From Hyphomicrobiales bacterium (GTDB lineage: Bacteria > Pseudomonadota > Alphaproteobacteria > Rhizobiales > Rhizobiaceae), in the NCBI GenBank assembly GCA_900466005.1, contig UEGQ01000003.1:620001-684000 (forward strand): a DNA stretch of 64,000 bases, read 5' to 3'. Position numbers and translations under genes: made by a program. Below the pieces are notes generated by a model that did no database searches, was not told the origin of the DNA, and saw nothing but the letters and a program-made list of their open reading frames with translations. Of the stretch, positions 49,565-58,142 are shown piece after piece. Each line of letters starts with the position of its first letter. Position 1 is the stretch's first letter.

Positions 49565-50020
49565 TCAGGCGTAGATGCTGGCCTCCAGGGCCGGCGTCAG
49601 CCGAAACCGCGGGAACATGAAGACGCCGCAGATGCTGCCGGCTGCACCGTCTTCGAGCCCTTTCGTTTCGGCAATACAGAAGACCGGCTGTCGATACTCC
49701 CGCTCGGATACGATCGTGGTCGAATAACAGAAACTCGAGGACGCGGTCGCCGCCTGCTCGAAGAGGTCGAGGACGAGCACACGGTCATGAGGATCGTAGC
49801 AGCGCGTCATATTGAGAAGACCGCATTCCGGCCCGTCGAGGCCGTGCAGGAGGGTGGCACATTCTCCGAGACGGATGATTCCGTTGGCGAGATCGCCGGT
49901 CCAGGATTCCGAAACGGTGAACCGCGACAAGCCGTCGGCATCGTCGCCGTCCGTCGGCAGGTGCTGCATGGGATGTGCGGCGAGGGTAGTTCTGGCAATC
50001 TTAAACAAGGCATTCCCCAA
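49565..50020 (-). CDS. Hypothetical protein, possibly PAS-like
   Basis: A 151-residue protein not recognised. The pattern LSRFTVSESWTGDLANGIIRLGECATLLHGL...CGLLNMTRCYDPHDRVLVLDLFEQAATASSSFCYSTTI...FCIAETKGL...GVFMFPRFRL resembles a PAS/sensor fold (alternating strands with an exposed loop), but no cofactor motif is visible. It contains five cysteines. The start is uncertain: TTG at 50020 or ATG at 49969, neither with a good ribosome-binding site. It is preceded by a 500-base gene-free stretch. Confidence 0.55.
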   Translation of the reverse strand: MGNALFKIARTTLAAHPMQHLPTDGDDADGLSRFTVSESWTGDLANGIIRLGECATLLHGLDGPECGLLNMTRCYDPHDRVLVLDLFEQAATASSSFCYSTTIVSEREYRQPVFCIAETKGLEDGAAGSICGVFMFPRFRLTPALEASIYA

Positions 50021-50545
50021 AGTCGAAGCCGATGGCCAGGGCCGTCCGGGTTCAGTTTCGGTCAGTGTGGTTTAAGCTACGCGTCGGTAGGGACCGGCAG
50101 GTCGCCGCGCCCTTCCATGGCACCAGAACGAAGACGTCCGGAACTAACGCTTCCGGCGAATCCGTGGTGTATATTATCTCTTTCTTAATGACAGGCAATG
50201 TCGAAACGGGAGCCGCGTACCTACTCCGGGTAGTGCAAGATCTCCAGACCGTCTGTCCGGGGCGGAGTAGTAAAATCGAAGTAGGGAAGCGGCAAAACTG
50301 TCCCGTCATGGGACAGTTCTCAGAAAGCGATATAAACTTTGCAGAATGCCTGCAATTGGAATTTTCGACAGGAGGAAGTTCTTTCGCGACTTTTTGCGGG
50401 AAACATCGAAGGCGGCGAAAGTCGTCTCGGGCGGTTGCGCACTTCTTCGCGTGAAACGGGTTGGAGGCGGGAGCGTGGCACCGCAGTCCCGTTGATCGGG
50501 CGAGGGAACGGTGAGCCCCCCTGCGTCGGTGATTCGTGCAACGGA
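50021..50545. other. Gene-free stretch upstream of the orphan gene, with a palindrome
   Basis: About 525 bases without a convincing gene. The middle part (50160-50400) is AT-richer than the surroundings. Frames that span it have no recognisable composition or homology that I know. It contains the 23-base palindrome listed separately, a smaller CTAC-TCCGG-GTAG repeat at 50221-50233, and a bare AGGAGGAAG (50371-50379) without a following start codon. It could hold a non-coding RNA or regulatory sites; sequence alone does not decide. Confidence 0.4.
50296..50318. repeat. Perfect 23-base palindrome of unknown function
   Basis: AACTGTCCC (50296-50304), GTCAT, then GGGACAGTT (50310-50318). The arms are exact complements. 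It may be an operator or a stem-loop; the next gene boundary on either side is over 270 bases away. I do not recognise the motif. Confidence 0.6.
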
Positions 50546-50573
50546 AAAGGGCGGGCCTTGCGGCCCGCCCTTT
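50546..50573 (-). terminator. Terminator downstream of groEL
   Basis: A perfect 12-base stem AAAGGGCGGGCC / GGCCCGCCCTTT with a 4-base loop (50546-50573). Read on the minus strand the right arm ends in CCCTTTTCCGTT, giving a T tract, so it should end the groESL transcript 163 bases after groEL. It may also work from the plus strand. Confidence 0.8.
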
Positions 50574-50610
50574 CCTTATCCGTCAATGCGGATCGGCTTA
50601 GGTCATGTTC

Positions 50611-50655
50611 GCTGATCGTAATCGACTATGCCGATCACATCATGTCCATGCCGCC
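50611..50655. repeat. Imperfect duplicate of the groEL 3' end
   Basis: This 45-base stretch matches the end of groEL and its stop region (50712-50756) with five mismatches; 26 bases (50630-50655 against 50731-50756) are identical and would encode GGMDMM and a stop. Between the copies lies a hairpin CTTCAGGCCG/CGGCCTGAAG (50657-50681). It looks like a remnant of a duplication or of a recombined second groEL end. Confidence 0.8.
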
Positions 50656-50735
50656 TCTTCAGGCCGCTTGACGGCCTGAAGCACTTTTGGTGATGGGCGG
50701 CTCTTATGGACGATGATCGCGATCGGCTAGGCCGA

Positions 50736-52391
<1,656 letters not shown>

Positions 52392-52441
52392 TCAGCCCAC
52401 TGGTGAATTGTTGATGTTTCGGGAAAAAGGGAACCGGCCGA

Positions 52442-52738
52442 TCAGCCGATGATGCCCATGATGTCGGCTTCCTTCATGATGAGAAGGTCGACGCCGTCGA
52501 GCTTGACTTCGGTGCCCGACCACTTGCCGAAGAGCACGCGGTCGCCGACCTTGACGTCGAGCGCAACGACCTTGCCGTTTTCGTCGCGGGCGCCGGGGCC
52601 GACGGCGACGATTTCGCCCTCAGCGGGCTTTTCCTTGGCGGTGTCGGGAATGATGATCCCGCCCTTGGTCTTTTCTTCGGATTCCACGCGACGAACAACG
52701 ACGCGGTCATGAAGCGGACGGAATTTGGTGTTTGCCAT
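52442..52738 (-). CDS. groES: Co-chaperonin GroES (Hsp10)
   Basis: The 98-residue lid of the GroEL chamber. It has [33 protein letters not shown] (including the mobile loop), then [54 protein letters not shown]. Length and sequence are canonical. It is the first gene of the groESL operon; the CIRCE element lies 60 bases upstream of its start. Confidence 0.99.
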   Translation of the reverse strand: MANTKFRPLHDRVVVRRVESEEKTKGGIIIPDTAKEKPAEGEIVAVGPGARDENGKVVALDVKVGDRVLFGKWSGTEVKLDGVDLLIMKEADIMGIIG

Positions 52739-52797
52739 TGTCTAATCCCTCGATCAAATGACATCTACGGGACGAGAACCGCCCCGTATCGATATGA

Positions 52798-52824
52798 TTA
52801 GCACTCGCCTTTGATGAGTGCTAG
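52798..52824 (-). promoter_or_regulatory. CIRCE operator (HrcA binding site)
   Basis: TTAGCACTC-N9-GAGTGCTAG matches the CIRCE consensus TTAGCACTC-N9-GAGTGCTAA except for the last base. It is 60 bases upstream of groES and indicates HrcA repression relieved by heat. Confidence 0.97.
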
Positions 52825-52926
52825 CGCGACCGATTTAGGGAGCGCGCGGAGGGGAGTCAAGAACCGCGTCGAAAAATGCGGCTTGGCCTGAGAAAATACT
52901 TTCGGAACCAGTTAATAGGGGCGGGT

Positions 52927-52950
52927 AAGCCGGGCGGCTAGGCCCGGCTT
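52927..52950 (-). terminator. Hairpin after the ABM monooxygenase gene
   Basis: AAGCCGGG / CCCGGCTT, a perfect 8-base stem with an 8-base loop, 14 bases after the ABM gene stop. No T tract follows on the minus strand, so its efficiency is doubtful. It separates this gene from groESL. Confidence 0.4.
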
Positions 52951-52963
52951 CGCGATGTCGGCC

Positions 52964-53305
52964 TCAGATTGCGAGGCCGGCATAGGTGCCGAACTCGGCG
53001 ACGATGCCGCGCTCGGCCATGAAGGCCTTCGGATCGAAGCCGACCGCGCCGTAGAAATCGGCAACCTTCGCCTTGGCATCGTTGAGCGCCTTCTGGCTTT
53101 CCCACTCGACGACGGTGACGACGTGCACGGTCTCGCCGCCGTCGGCAATGGCGACCTTGTTGTAGAGGCAGCCGGGCAGCGTGTCGAAATAGCCGTGGAT
53201 GATGGCCAGGCGATCTTCGAGCGCGGTGCGATGATCCGCGGGGCAGGTCAGGCGGTCGACGCGGAAGATGGAGGTGCGGCTTTTCGTTACGGTCATGACG
53301 TTCAT
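52964..53305 (-). CDS. Antibiotic biosynthesis monooxygenase (ABM) domain protein
   Basis: A 113-residue ferredoxin-like ABM-domain protein. The pattern SIFRVDRLTCPADHRTALEDRLAIIHGYFDTLPGCLYNKVAI...VHVVTVVEWESQKALNDAKAKVADFYGAVG is typical. Such proteins oxidise quinols or polyketide-like aromatic substrates without cofactor, or act as quinone-handling enzymes. A SoxR-type box lies 48 bases upstream; SoxR-regulated ABM monooxygenases are known in Pseudomonas and Streptomyces, which supports a role in redox-cycling-compound defence. The ATG at 53305 follows AGGAACTCCGAAA. Confidence 0.82.
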   Translation of the reverse strand: MNVMTVTKSRTSIFRVDRLTCPADHRTALEDRLAIIHGYFDTLPGCLYNKVAIADGGETVHVVTVVEWESQKALNDAKAKVADFYGAVGFDPKAFMAERGIVAEFGTYAGLAI

Positions 53306-53353
53306 TTTCGGAGTTCCTGAACATGGTTTTGCTGACAACGCAGGCGAGGGTGG

Positions 53354-53375
53354 GACCTCAACCAATGTTGAGGTC
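53354..53375 (-). promoter_or_regulatory. SoxR-type box in the ABM gene promoter
   Basis: GACCTCAAC-CAAT-GTTGAGGTC is a perfect 9-base inverted repeat. Its core CCTCAA-N6-TTGAGG matches the SoxR operator of E. coli soxS (CCTCAAGTTAACTTGAGG) in length and sequence. On the minus strand a TTGACC -35 overlaps its upstream edge, and CACCCT lies 19 bases further, the long spacer typical of MerR-family promoters. Confidence 0.7.
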
Positions 53376-53528
53376 AATAGGGTCGCGAACTTTTCGGAGT
53401 GAGCGCAGGTTGCCCTGACCGCAGAATGGCTTAGGGTCGGCCGCATAGCTGGGGTCTGCCTTCGCAAAACTGTCGGAGAGGCGTGATAGTGGCCGGCCGG
53501 ATCGAGGTGCGCAGGGGAGGGACAAGGC

Positions 53529-54914
53529 TTGGAAGCCGCTAAGGATTGGACGGAAGGGCCGCGACCGGCCTTCTCCGAGCTCGTCTCGACCTTCGCGACG
53601 ATCGGGGTCCTGAGCTTTGGCGGCCCGGCGGCACAGATCGGCCTGATGCACCGGATCGCCGTCGACGAGAAGCGCTGGATATCCGAGGAGCGCTTCCTGC
53701 ATGCACTCAACTACTGCATGCTGCTGCCGGGTCCCGAGGCGCAGCAGCTCGCGACCTATATCGGCTGGCTGCTGCACGGCGTTCGTGGCGGGATGGTCGC
53801 CGGCCTGCTCTTCGTCCTGCCCGGACTTGCCGTCATCCTCGGCCTGTCGACGGCCTACGCCCTCTACCAGGATACGACTTGGCTCGCGGGCCTGTTCTTC
53901 GGGCTGAAGGCGGCCGTGCTGGCAATCGTCGTCGAGGCGGTCATTCGCATCGGCCGCCGGGCGTTGAAAAGCCGCTTTCATCGCCTCGTGGCACTCCTCG
54001 CCTTCCTTTCGCTTTTCCTGTTTTCGGTGCCGTTTCCTTTGGTGGTGCTGCTCGCCGGGGTCGCGGGTTTCCTCGCGGTGCGCGCCGCCCCGGTCGTTCC
54101 GGCCGCCATCGTCGAGGCCTTCAGTCCGGAGGACCGCCGGATGCCGGGCGGCCTCCTTTCGGGCCGTGCCGTGTTCGTGCTCCTCTTCTGGGTCGCGGTG
54201 TGGCAGGCGCCGTTGCTCCTGCTTTCGCTCGGCGCTCCCGGCGGTGCATTCTCCGCGGTCTTCGCCTTCTTCTCGAAGATGGCGCTCGTCACCTTCGGCG
54301 GCGCCTATGCCGTGCTCGCCTATGTCGCACAGGTGGCGGTGGAAACGCACCACTGGCTGAACCCCGGCGAGATGCTCGACGGACTGGCGCTCGCCGAAAC
54401 GACGCCGGGACCGCTGGTCCTTGTTCTCTCCTTCGTCGGCTTCCTCGCTGGTTATCGCGATCCAGGTCTCGTCGGCGGGGTTGCAGGCGGCGTGCTCGGC
54501 GCCTTGCTTGCCGCCTGGGCCACCTTCGTGCCGAGCTTCATATGGATCTTCGCCGGCGCCCCCCATGTCGAGCGGCTGCGCGGCAACCGGCTGCTGACGG
54601 GTGCGCTTTCGGCGATCACCGCCGCCGTCGTCGGCGTGATCCTCAATCTTGCCGTCTGGTTCGCCCTGCATGCCCTCTTCGCCGAGGTGCGACGGTTCGT
54701 GCTCTGGCCCGGCTTCGGAGGAAAGGGGCTCGACGGTGCGCCGGGCTTCTTTTCCGTCTCGGTCAGCCTGCCGGACCCGGCGACGCTCGATCCCGCGGCC
54801 CTCGCGGTATCGCTCCTCTCGGCGCTCCTCGTCTTCCGGTTCGGGTTCGGGATCGGCCGGGTGCTCGCCGTGGCCGCCGCGTCTGGTCTGGCGCTGCGGC
54901 TTGTCATTTCCTGA
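53529..54914 (+). CDS. chrA: Chromate efflux transporter ChrA (long-chain CHR family)
   Basis: A 461-residue inner-membrane chromate exporter with two homologous CHR domains. The first has TIGVLSFGGPAAQIGLMHR and LNYCMLLPGPEAQQLATYIGWLLHG; the second has MALVTFGGAYAVLAYVAQ and GLALAETTPGPLVLVLSFVGFLAGY. The FGGP and PGPxAQQ motifs are typical. The start is TTG at 53529 behind GGGAGGGACAAGGC. It is divergent from the SoxR-box ABM gene, and no chrB regulator is adjacent. Confidence 0.93.
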   Translation: MEAAKDWTEGPRPAFSELVSTFATIGVLSFGGPAAQIGLMHRIAVDEKRWISEERFLHALNYCMLLPGPEAQQLATYIGWLLHGVRGGMVAGLLFVLPGLAVILGLSTAYALYQDTTWLAGLFFGLKAAVLAIVVEAVIRIGRRALKSRFHRLVALLAFLSLFLFSVPFPLVVLLAGVAGFLAVRAAPVVPAAIVEAFSPEDRRMPGGLLSGRAVFVLLFWVAVWQAPLLLLSLGAPGGAFSAVFAFFSKMALVTFGGAYAVLAYVAQVAVETHHWLNPGEMLDGLALAETTPGPLVLVLSFVGFLAGYRDPGLVGGVAGGVLGALLAAWATFVPSFIWIFAGAPHVERLRGNRLLTGALSAITAAVVGVILNLAVWFALHALFAEVRRFVLWPGFGGKGLDGAPGFFSVSVSLPDPATLDPAALAVSLLSALLVFRFGFGIGRVLAVAAASGLALRLVIS

Positions 54915-55034
54915 GCGCCGGCTTGAACAACGGCCCCCTCGGGCATATTTCCGCAAACGGCTGCAAATCCCCTTGCCTTGCCGGCTCTCCTTTGCGATGT
55001 CAGCCGGGACCGTTTTCCATGACAGGACCGAGGA

Positions 55035-55886
55035 ATGCCCGAACACATTTCCAGCTTGAACGACGTCTGCGACCGTTACGACGTGATCCTCTGCGACGTC
55101 TGGGGCGTGCTGCACAACGGCGTCGACGCCTTCTCCTCGGCCTCGGAGGCGCTGACCGAAGCGCGCGGCAAGGGCTTGTCCGTCGTGCTGATCACCAATT
55201 CCCCGCGTCCGTCGCCCGGCGTGATCAGCCAGCTGAAGACCATCGGCGTCGCCGATACCGCCTATGACCGGATCGTGACGTCCGGCGACGTGACCCGGAA
55301 GCTGATCGCCGAGGGACCATCGAAGGTCTTCTTTCTCGGACCGGACCGCGATCTCTCGCTCCTCGACGGCCTGCATGTCCAGGCGGTCGCACAGGACGCT
55401 GCGGAAGCGATCGTCTGTACCGGCTTCTTCGACGACGAGACGGAGGTGCCGGAAGATTATCACGACATGCTCACCGCATTCTCCGCCCGTGGGGTGCCGC
55501 TCATCTGCGCCAATCCGGACCTGATCGTCGAGCGCGGGGCGCGGATGATCCCGTGCGCCGGCGCGGTCGCCGCCTATTACGAACAGCTCGGCGGCACGAC
55601 GTGGATCGCCGGCAAGCCGCACCGGCCGATCTACGAGGCCGCCCTTGCCGCCGCCCGCGAGCAGCGCGGTGCCGACTTCCCGGTCTCGCGTGTGCTGGCG
55701 ATCGGCGACGGCCTGCCGACCGACGTGCGCGGCGCACTCGATGCCGGGCTCGATCTCCTCTATGTGAGCGGCGGCATCCATGCCGGCGAATACACCGTCA
55801 ACGGCCGCACCGACGAGGCGATCCTGAAGGCCTATCTCGCCCGCGAGAAGGTGGCGCCGAAGTGGTGGATGCAGAGGCTCGCCTGA
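55035..55886 (+). CDS. HAD-superfamily class IIA hydrolase (TIGR01459 type)
   Basis: A 283-residue HAD-IIA phosphatase: motif I VILCDVWGVLHNG, motif II VVLITNSPRPS, the conserved Lys in IAGKPHRPIYEAAL, and motif IV RVLAIGDGLPTDVRGALDAG. This alphaproteobacterial subfamily replaces the common DxDGT by DVWGV, which distinguishes it from NagD. The substrate is unknown. It stands directly before ribF, 27 bases apart, an arrangement often seen in Rhizobiales, so a role in flavin or nucleotide-phosphate metabolism is possible. Confidence 0.9.
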   Translation: MPEHISSLNDVCDRYDVILCDVWGVLHNGVDAFSSASEALTEARGKGLSVVLITNSPRPSPGVISQLKTIGVADTAYDRIVTSGDVTRKLIAEGPSKVFFLGPDRDLSLLDGLHVQAVAQDAAEAIVCTGFFDDETEVPEDYHDMLTAFSARGVPLICANPDLIVERGARMIPCAGAVAAYYEQLGGTTWIAGKPHRPIYEAALAAAREQRGADFPVSRVLAIGDGLPTDVRGALDAGLDLLYVSGGIHAGEYTVNGRTDEAILKAYLAREKVAPKWWMQRLA

Positions 55887-55913
55887 CGCGAGGGTAGTTC
55901 GCAGGGACAACGC

Positions 55914-56894
55914 ATGACCGTCTTTCACCGCAACGAGAAGAAGAAGCCTCTGCCGGAAAAGCTGAAGGGCGGCGTGATCGCCATCGGCAATTTCGACGGC
56001 GTGCACCGCGGCCATCAGAGCGTCTTGAGCCGCGCGCTCGACCTGGCGAAGAGCCGCCACGTGCCGGCGCTGGTGCTGACGTTCGAGCCGCATCCGCGCA
56101 CCGTGTTCAACCCGGAGAAACCGGTCTTCCGGCTGACGCCCGCGCCGCTGCGCGCCCGTATCCTCGAAGCCTTGGGCTTCCACTCGGTCATTGAATATCC
56201 CTTCGACCGCGAATTTTCCCAGCGCTCTGCCGACGACTTCGTGCACGCGGTCCTGATCAGCTGGCTCGGCGCGAGCGAGGTCGTGACCGGCTTCGATTTC
56301 CATTTCGGCAGGGGCAGGGAAGGCGGCCCGGCCTTCCTGATGGAGGCGGGGCGGACGAACGGTTTCGGTGTCACCCTGATCGACGCCTTTCGCGACGAGA
56401 ACGCCGACGTCGTGTCATCGAGCCGCATCCGCGCGTGCCTTGGCGAAGGTGACGTCTCCGAGGCGGCGGGGCTTCTCGGCTACCGCTATACGATCGAAGC
56501 CGAGGTGATCGGTGGCCAGAAGCTCGGCCGCACCCTCGGCTATCCGACAGCCAACATGGCGCTGCCGCCGGAAACGGAGCTGAAGCCCGGCATCTATGCC
56601 GTCCGCCTGCGCCGCGCCGACGGTTCGCTGCACGACGGCGTGGCGAGCTTCGGCTTCCGTCCGACTGTCACCGAGGACGGCGCGCCGTTGCTCGAAACCT
56701 TCGTCTTCGATTTCTCCGCCGATCTCTACGGCGAAGTCTGTGCCGTCTCCTTCTTCGGACGCTTGCGCGACGAACTGAAGTTCGCGGGCCTCGAACCGCT
56801 GGTCGCGCAGATCCGCCGCGACGAGGAGGAGGCGCGGGCGCTGCTTGCCGGCGTCCAGCCGATCAGCGCGCTCGACCGCAAGATCGCCTTCTGA
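55914..56894 (+). CDS. ribF: Bifunctional riboflavin kinase/FAD synthetase
   Basis: RibF phosphorylates riboflavin to FMN and adenylates FMN to FAD. The 326-residue protein has the N-terminal adenylyltransferase domain with AIGNFDGVHRGHQSVL, FDFHFGRGREGG and SSSRIRACLGEGDV. The C-terminal kinase domain has LGRTLGYPTANMAL, PGIYAVRLR and the flap region up to LRDELKFAGLEPLVAQIRRDEEEAR. It follows the HAD gene by 27 bases. Its ATG lacks a strong Shine-Dalgarno (CAGGGACAACGC). Confidence 0.96.
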   Translation: MTVFHRNEKKKPLPEKLKGGVIAIGNFDGVHRGHQSVLSRALDLAKSRHVPALVLTFEPHPRTVFNPEKPVFRLTPAPLRARILEALGFHSVIEYPFDREFSQRSADDFVHAVLISWLGASEVVTGFDFHFGRGREGGPAFLMEAGRTNGFGVTLIDAFRDENADVVSSSRIRACLGEGDVSEAAGLLGYRYTIEAEVIGGQKLGRTLGYPTANMALPPETELKPGIYAVRLRRADGSLHDGVASFGFRPTVTEDGAPLLETFVFDFSADLYGEVCAVSFFGRLRDELKFAGLEPLVAQIRRDEEEARALLAGVQPISALDRKIAF

Positions 56895-56953
56895 GCCTGT
56901 TCTTTTCTGCGCTTTGCCCGGGAGCCGCAAAAGCGTTTCCGCGCGGGCGGCGG

Positions 56954-56976
56954 AAATATAAGGAAATTTCTATATC
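56954..56976. promoter_or_regulatory. AT-rich candidate operator/promoter before the YeeE/YedE pair
   Basis: AAATATA-AG-GAAATTTC-TATATC: a perfect GAAATTTC palindrome flanked by ATATA and TATAT, in strong contrast to the GC-rich surroundings. It lies 62 bases before the first YeeE/YedE gene. In relatives such transporters are controlled by ArsR-type sulfide sensors (BigR) binding AT-rich palindromes, so this may be an equivalent site. Confidence 0.35.
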
Positions 56977-57037
56977 ACGCGTGCCGCGACCGATAGAGTC
57001 CGGCCATTCTCGCCGCCAGCCTCCCAGGATCGATTGC

Positions 57038-57454
57038 ATGACCGAATTCACCCCCTTTCTCTCCTTTGCCGGCGGCCTGCTGATCGGTTTTGCCGCCGTG
57101 CTGCTGATGGCGTTCTGGGGGCGGATCGCCGGCATGTCGGCGATCGTCATCGGCGTCTTCCCGCCGCTTGCCGCCGACTGGGGTTGGAGGGCTGCCTTCC
57201 TTGCCGGTGCGATCGGTGCGCCGGCGCTCCTGCAGGCGTCCGGTTACACGGTGAGCTTCTCGGCGCCGCTCTCGCTTACGGCCCTCGTCGTCGGTGGTGT
57301 AGTGACCGGCCTCGGCGTCACCTTCGGCTCCGGCTGCACCTCCGGGCACGGCGTCTGCGGGCTGGCAAGGCTCTCGCCGCGCTCGATCGCCGCGACGGCG
57401 AGCTTCATGGCCGCCGCCTTCGTCACCGTCTTCCTGCTTCGCCACGTATTCTGA
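57038..57454 (+). CDS. YeeE/YedE family half-transporter A
   Basis: A 138-residue inner-membrane protein of the YeeE/YedE family. It has about four helices and the conserved LGVTFGSGCTSGHGVCGLARLSPRSIAATASFM, which holds the Cys of the GCTSGH motif thought to contact thiosulfate-type substrates. It corresponds to the N-terminal half of full-length transporters and works with the next gene. Sulfur-compound uptake or sulfide detoxification is likely by family. Confidence 0.88.
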   Translation: MTEFTPFLSFAGGLLIGFAAVLLMAFWGRIAGMSAIVIGVFPPLAADWGWRAAFLAGAIGAPALLQASGYTVSFSAPLSLTALVVGGVVTGLGVTFGSGCTSGHGVCGLARLSPRSIAATASFMAAAFVTVFLLRHVF

Positions 57455-57465
57455 GGGGCGCCGTT

Positions 57466-57909
57466 ATGAAATATCTCGCCGCACTCGTGATCGGCGCCGT
57501 CTTCGGCCTCGGCATCGTGCTTTCCGGCATGGCCGACCCGTCCAAGGTCATGAACTTCTTCGACATTGCCGGCACTTGGGATCTGAGTCTCGCCTTCGTC
57601 ATGGCGGGGGCTCTCCTCGTCACCGCTCCCGGCTATGCGGTCCTGCAGCGCCGGCGCAAGAAGCCGGTCTTCGACGCGCGCTTCCATATCCCCGCCCGCG
57701 GCCGCATCGACGGGCGGCTGATCGGCGGCTCCGTCCTCTTCGGCATCGGCTGGGGGATCGCCGGCTTCTGCCCCGGCGGCTCCATTCCGGCGCTCGGCCT
57801 CGGCCACCGGGAAGCCTACATTTTCCTTGCCGCGATGGTCGTCGGCATGCTGATTGCGCGCCGTCTCCTCGACATGAAAGTCTTCACGCTCGCCGAACGG
57901 CCGGCGTGA
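57466..57909 (+). CDS. YeeE/YedE family half-transporter B
   Basis: A 147-residue inner-membrane protein, the partner half. It has GAVFGLGIVLSGMADPSKVMNFFDIAGTWDLSLAFVMAGALLV, the loop RRRKKPVFDARFHIPARGRIDGRLIGGSVLFGIGWGIAGFCPGGSIPALGLG, and a Cys in the GFCPGGS motif. It begins 11 bases after its partner. Together they form a split YeeE/YedE channel (PmpAB-like). Confidence 0.9.
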   Translation: MKYLAALVIGAVFGLGIVLSGMADPSKVMNFFDIAGTWDLSLAFVMAGALLVTAPGYAVLQRRRKKPVFDARFHIPARGRIDGRLIGGSVLFGIGWGIAGFCPGGSIPALGLGHREAYIFLAAMVVGMLIARRLLDMKVFTLAERPA

Positions 57910-57988
57910 AGCATTTGCCGCGGCGGGCCTCTTCCTTTTCTCGGCAAAAACGCTTAAACAGCGCCCCATGACCAGGGTACGGCTGACC

Positions 57989-58030
57989 ATGTCCCTTCGA
58001 ATTATTGGCCCGGCCTTCCGCGCGCTTTGA
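57989..58030 (+). CDS. Isoleucine-codon leader peptide of ileS (attenuator)
   Basis: A 13-residue open frame, [13 protein letters not shown], with two adjacent isoleucine codons (ATT ATT at 58001-58006). It lies in front of a terminator hairpin and 112 bases upstream of ileS. An in-frame ATG at 57968 would make it 20 residues. Its coding bases also form the left arm of a predicted competing hairpin. This is the form of ribosome-controlled attenuation leader peptides known for trp, ilv and leu operons. Translation is inferred; the ribosome-binding site is weak, but some rhizobial leader peptides (trpL) start at the transcript 5' end. Confidence 0.6.
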   Translation: MSLRIIGPAFRAL

Positions 58031-58078
58031 AAGCTGCCGGAGGGTCCGGGTTTTCGGCGCTTGCAAAAGCGCCTTTTT
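58009..58078 (+). promoter_or_regulatory. Predicted ileS transcription attenuator (exclusive hairpins)
   Basis: Three exclusive pairings can be drawn. Stem 1:2 pairs 58009-58020 with 58038-58050 (11 Watson-Crick pairs, one G-U and one bulge). Stem 2:3, the antiterminator, pairs 58031-58039 with 58055-58062 (eight pairs, one bulge) and covers the entire left arm of the terminator. Stem 3:4 is the terminator itself. A ribosome stalled at the isoleucine codons would block 1:2 and allow 2:3, giving read-through into ileS. Confidence 0.65.
58056..58078 (+). terminator. Attenuator terminator in the ileS leader
   Basis: A perfect 7-base stem GGCGCTT (58056-58062) / AAGCGCC (58067-58073) with loop GCAA, followed by five T (58074-58078). 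It ends 64 bases before the ileS start codon. It could alternatively end the upstream YeeE/YedE transcript. Confidence 0.85.
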
Positions 58079-58142
58079 CGTTTCCGCCTTTTCCAGGAAC
58101 TTGGCGCCGCCCTTCGCCGGCGCATCTCTCGATGGCAAGATC

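Noticed and set aside
50505..50545. GAGGGAACGGTGAGCCCCCC resembling part of a cobalamin riboswitch
   Set aside because: The order GGGAA-GGTG-CCCCC is suggestive, but the B12 box and the surrounding helices are missing, and no cobalamin or cobalt gene follows.
50032..50671. Two plus-strand frames (140 and 110 codons) in the gene-free stretch
   Set aside because: They run through the palindrome, the groEL terminator and the duplicated groEL end, have no homology known to me and no ribosome-binding site.
53358..56303. Very long open frame of 981 codons on the minus strand
   Set aside because: It is antisense to chrA, the HAD gene and part of ribF, all clear protein families. The translation is Arg/Glu/Gly-rich with no domain, as expected from the GC-rich complementary frame.
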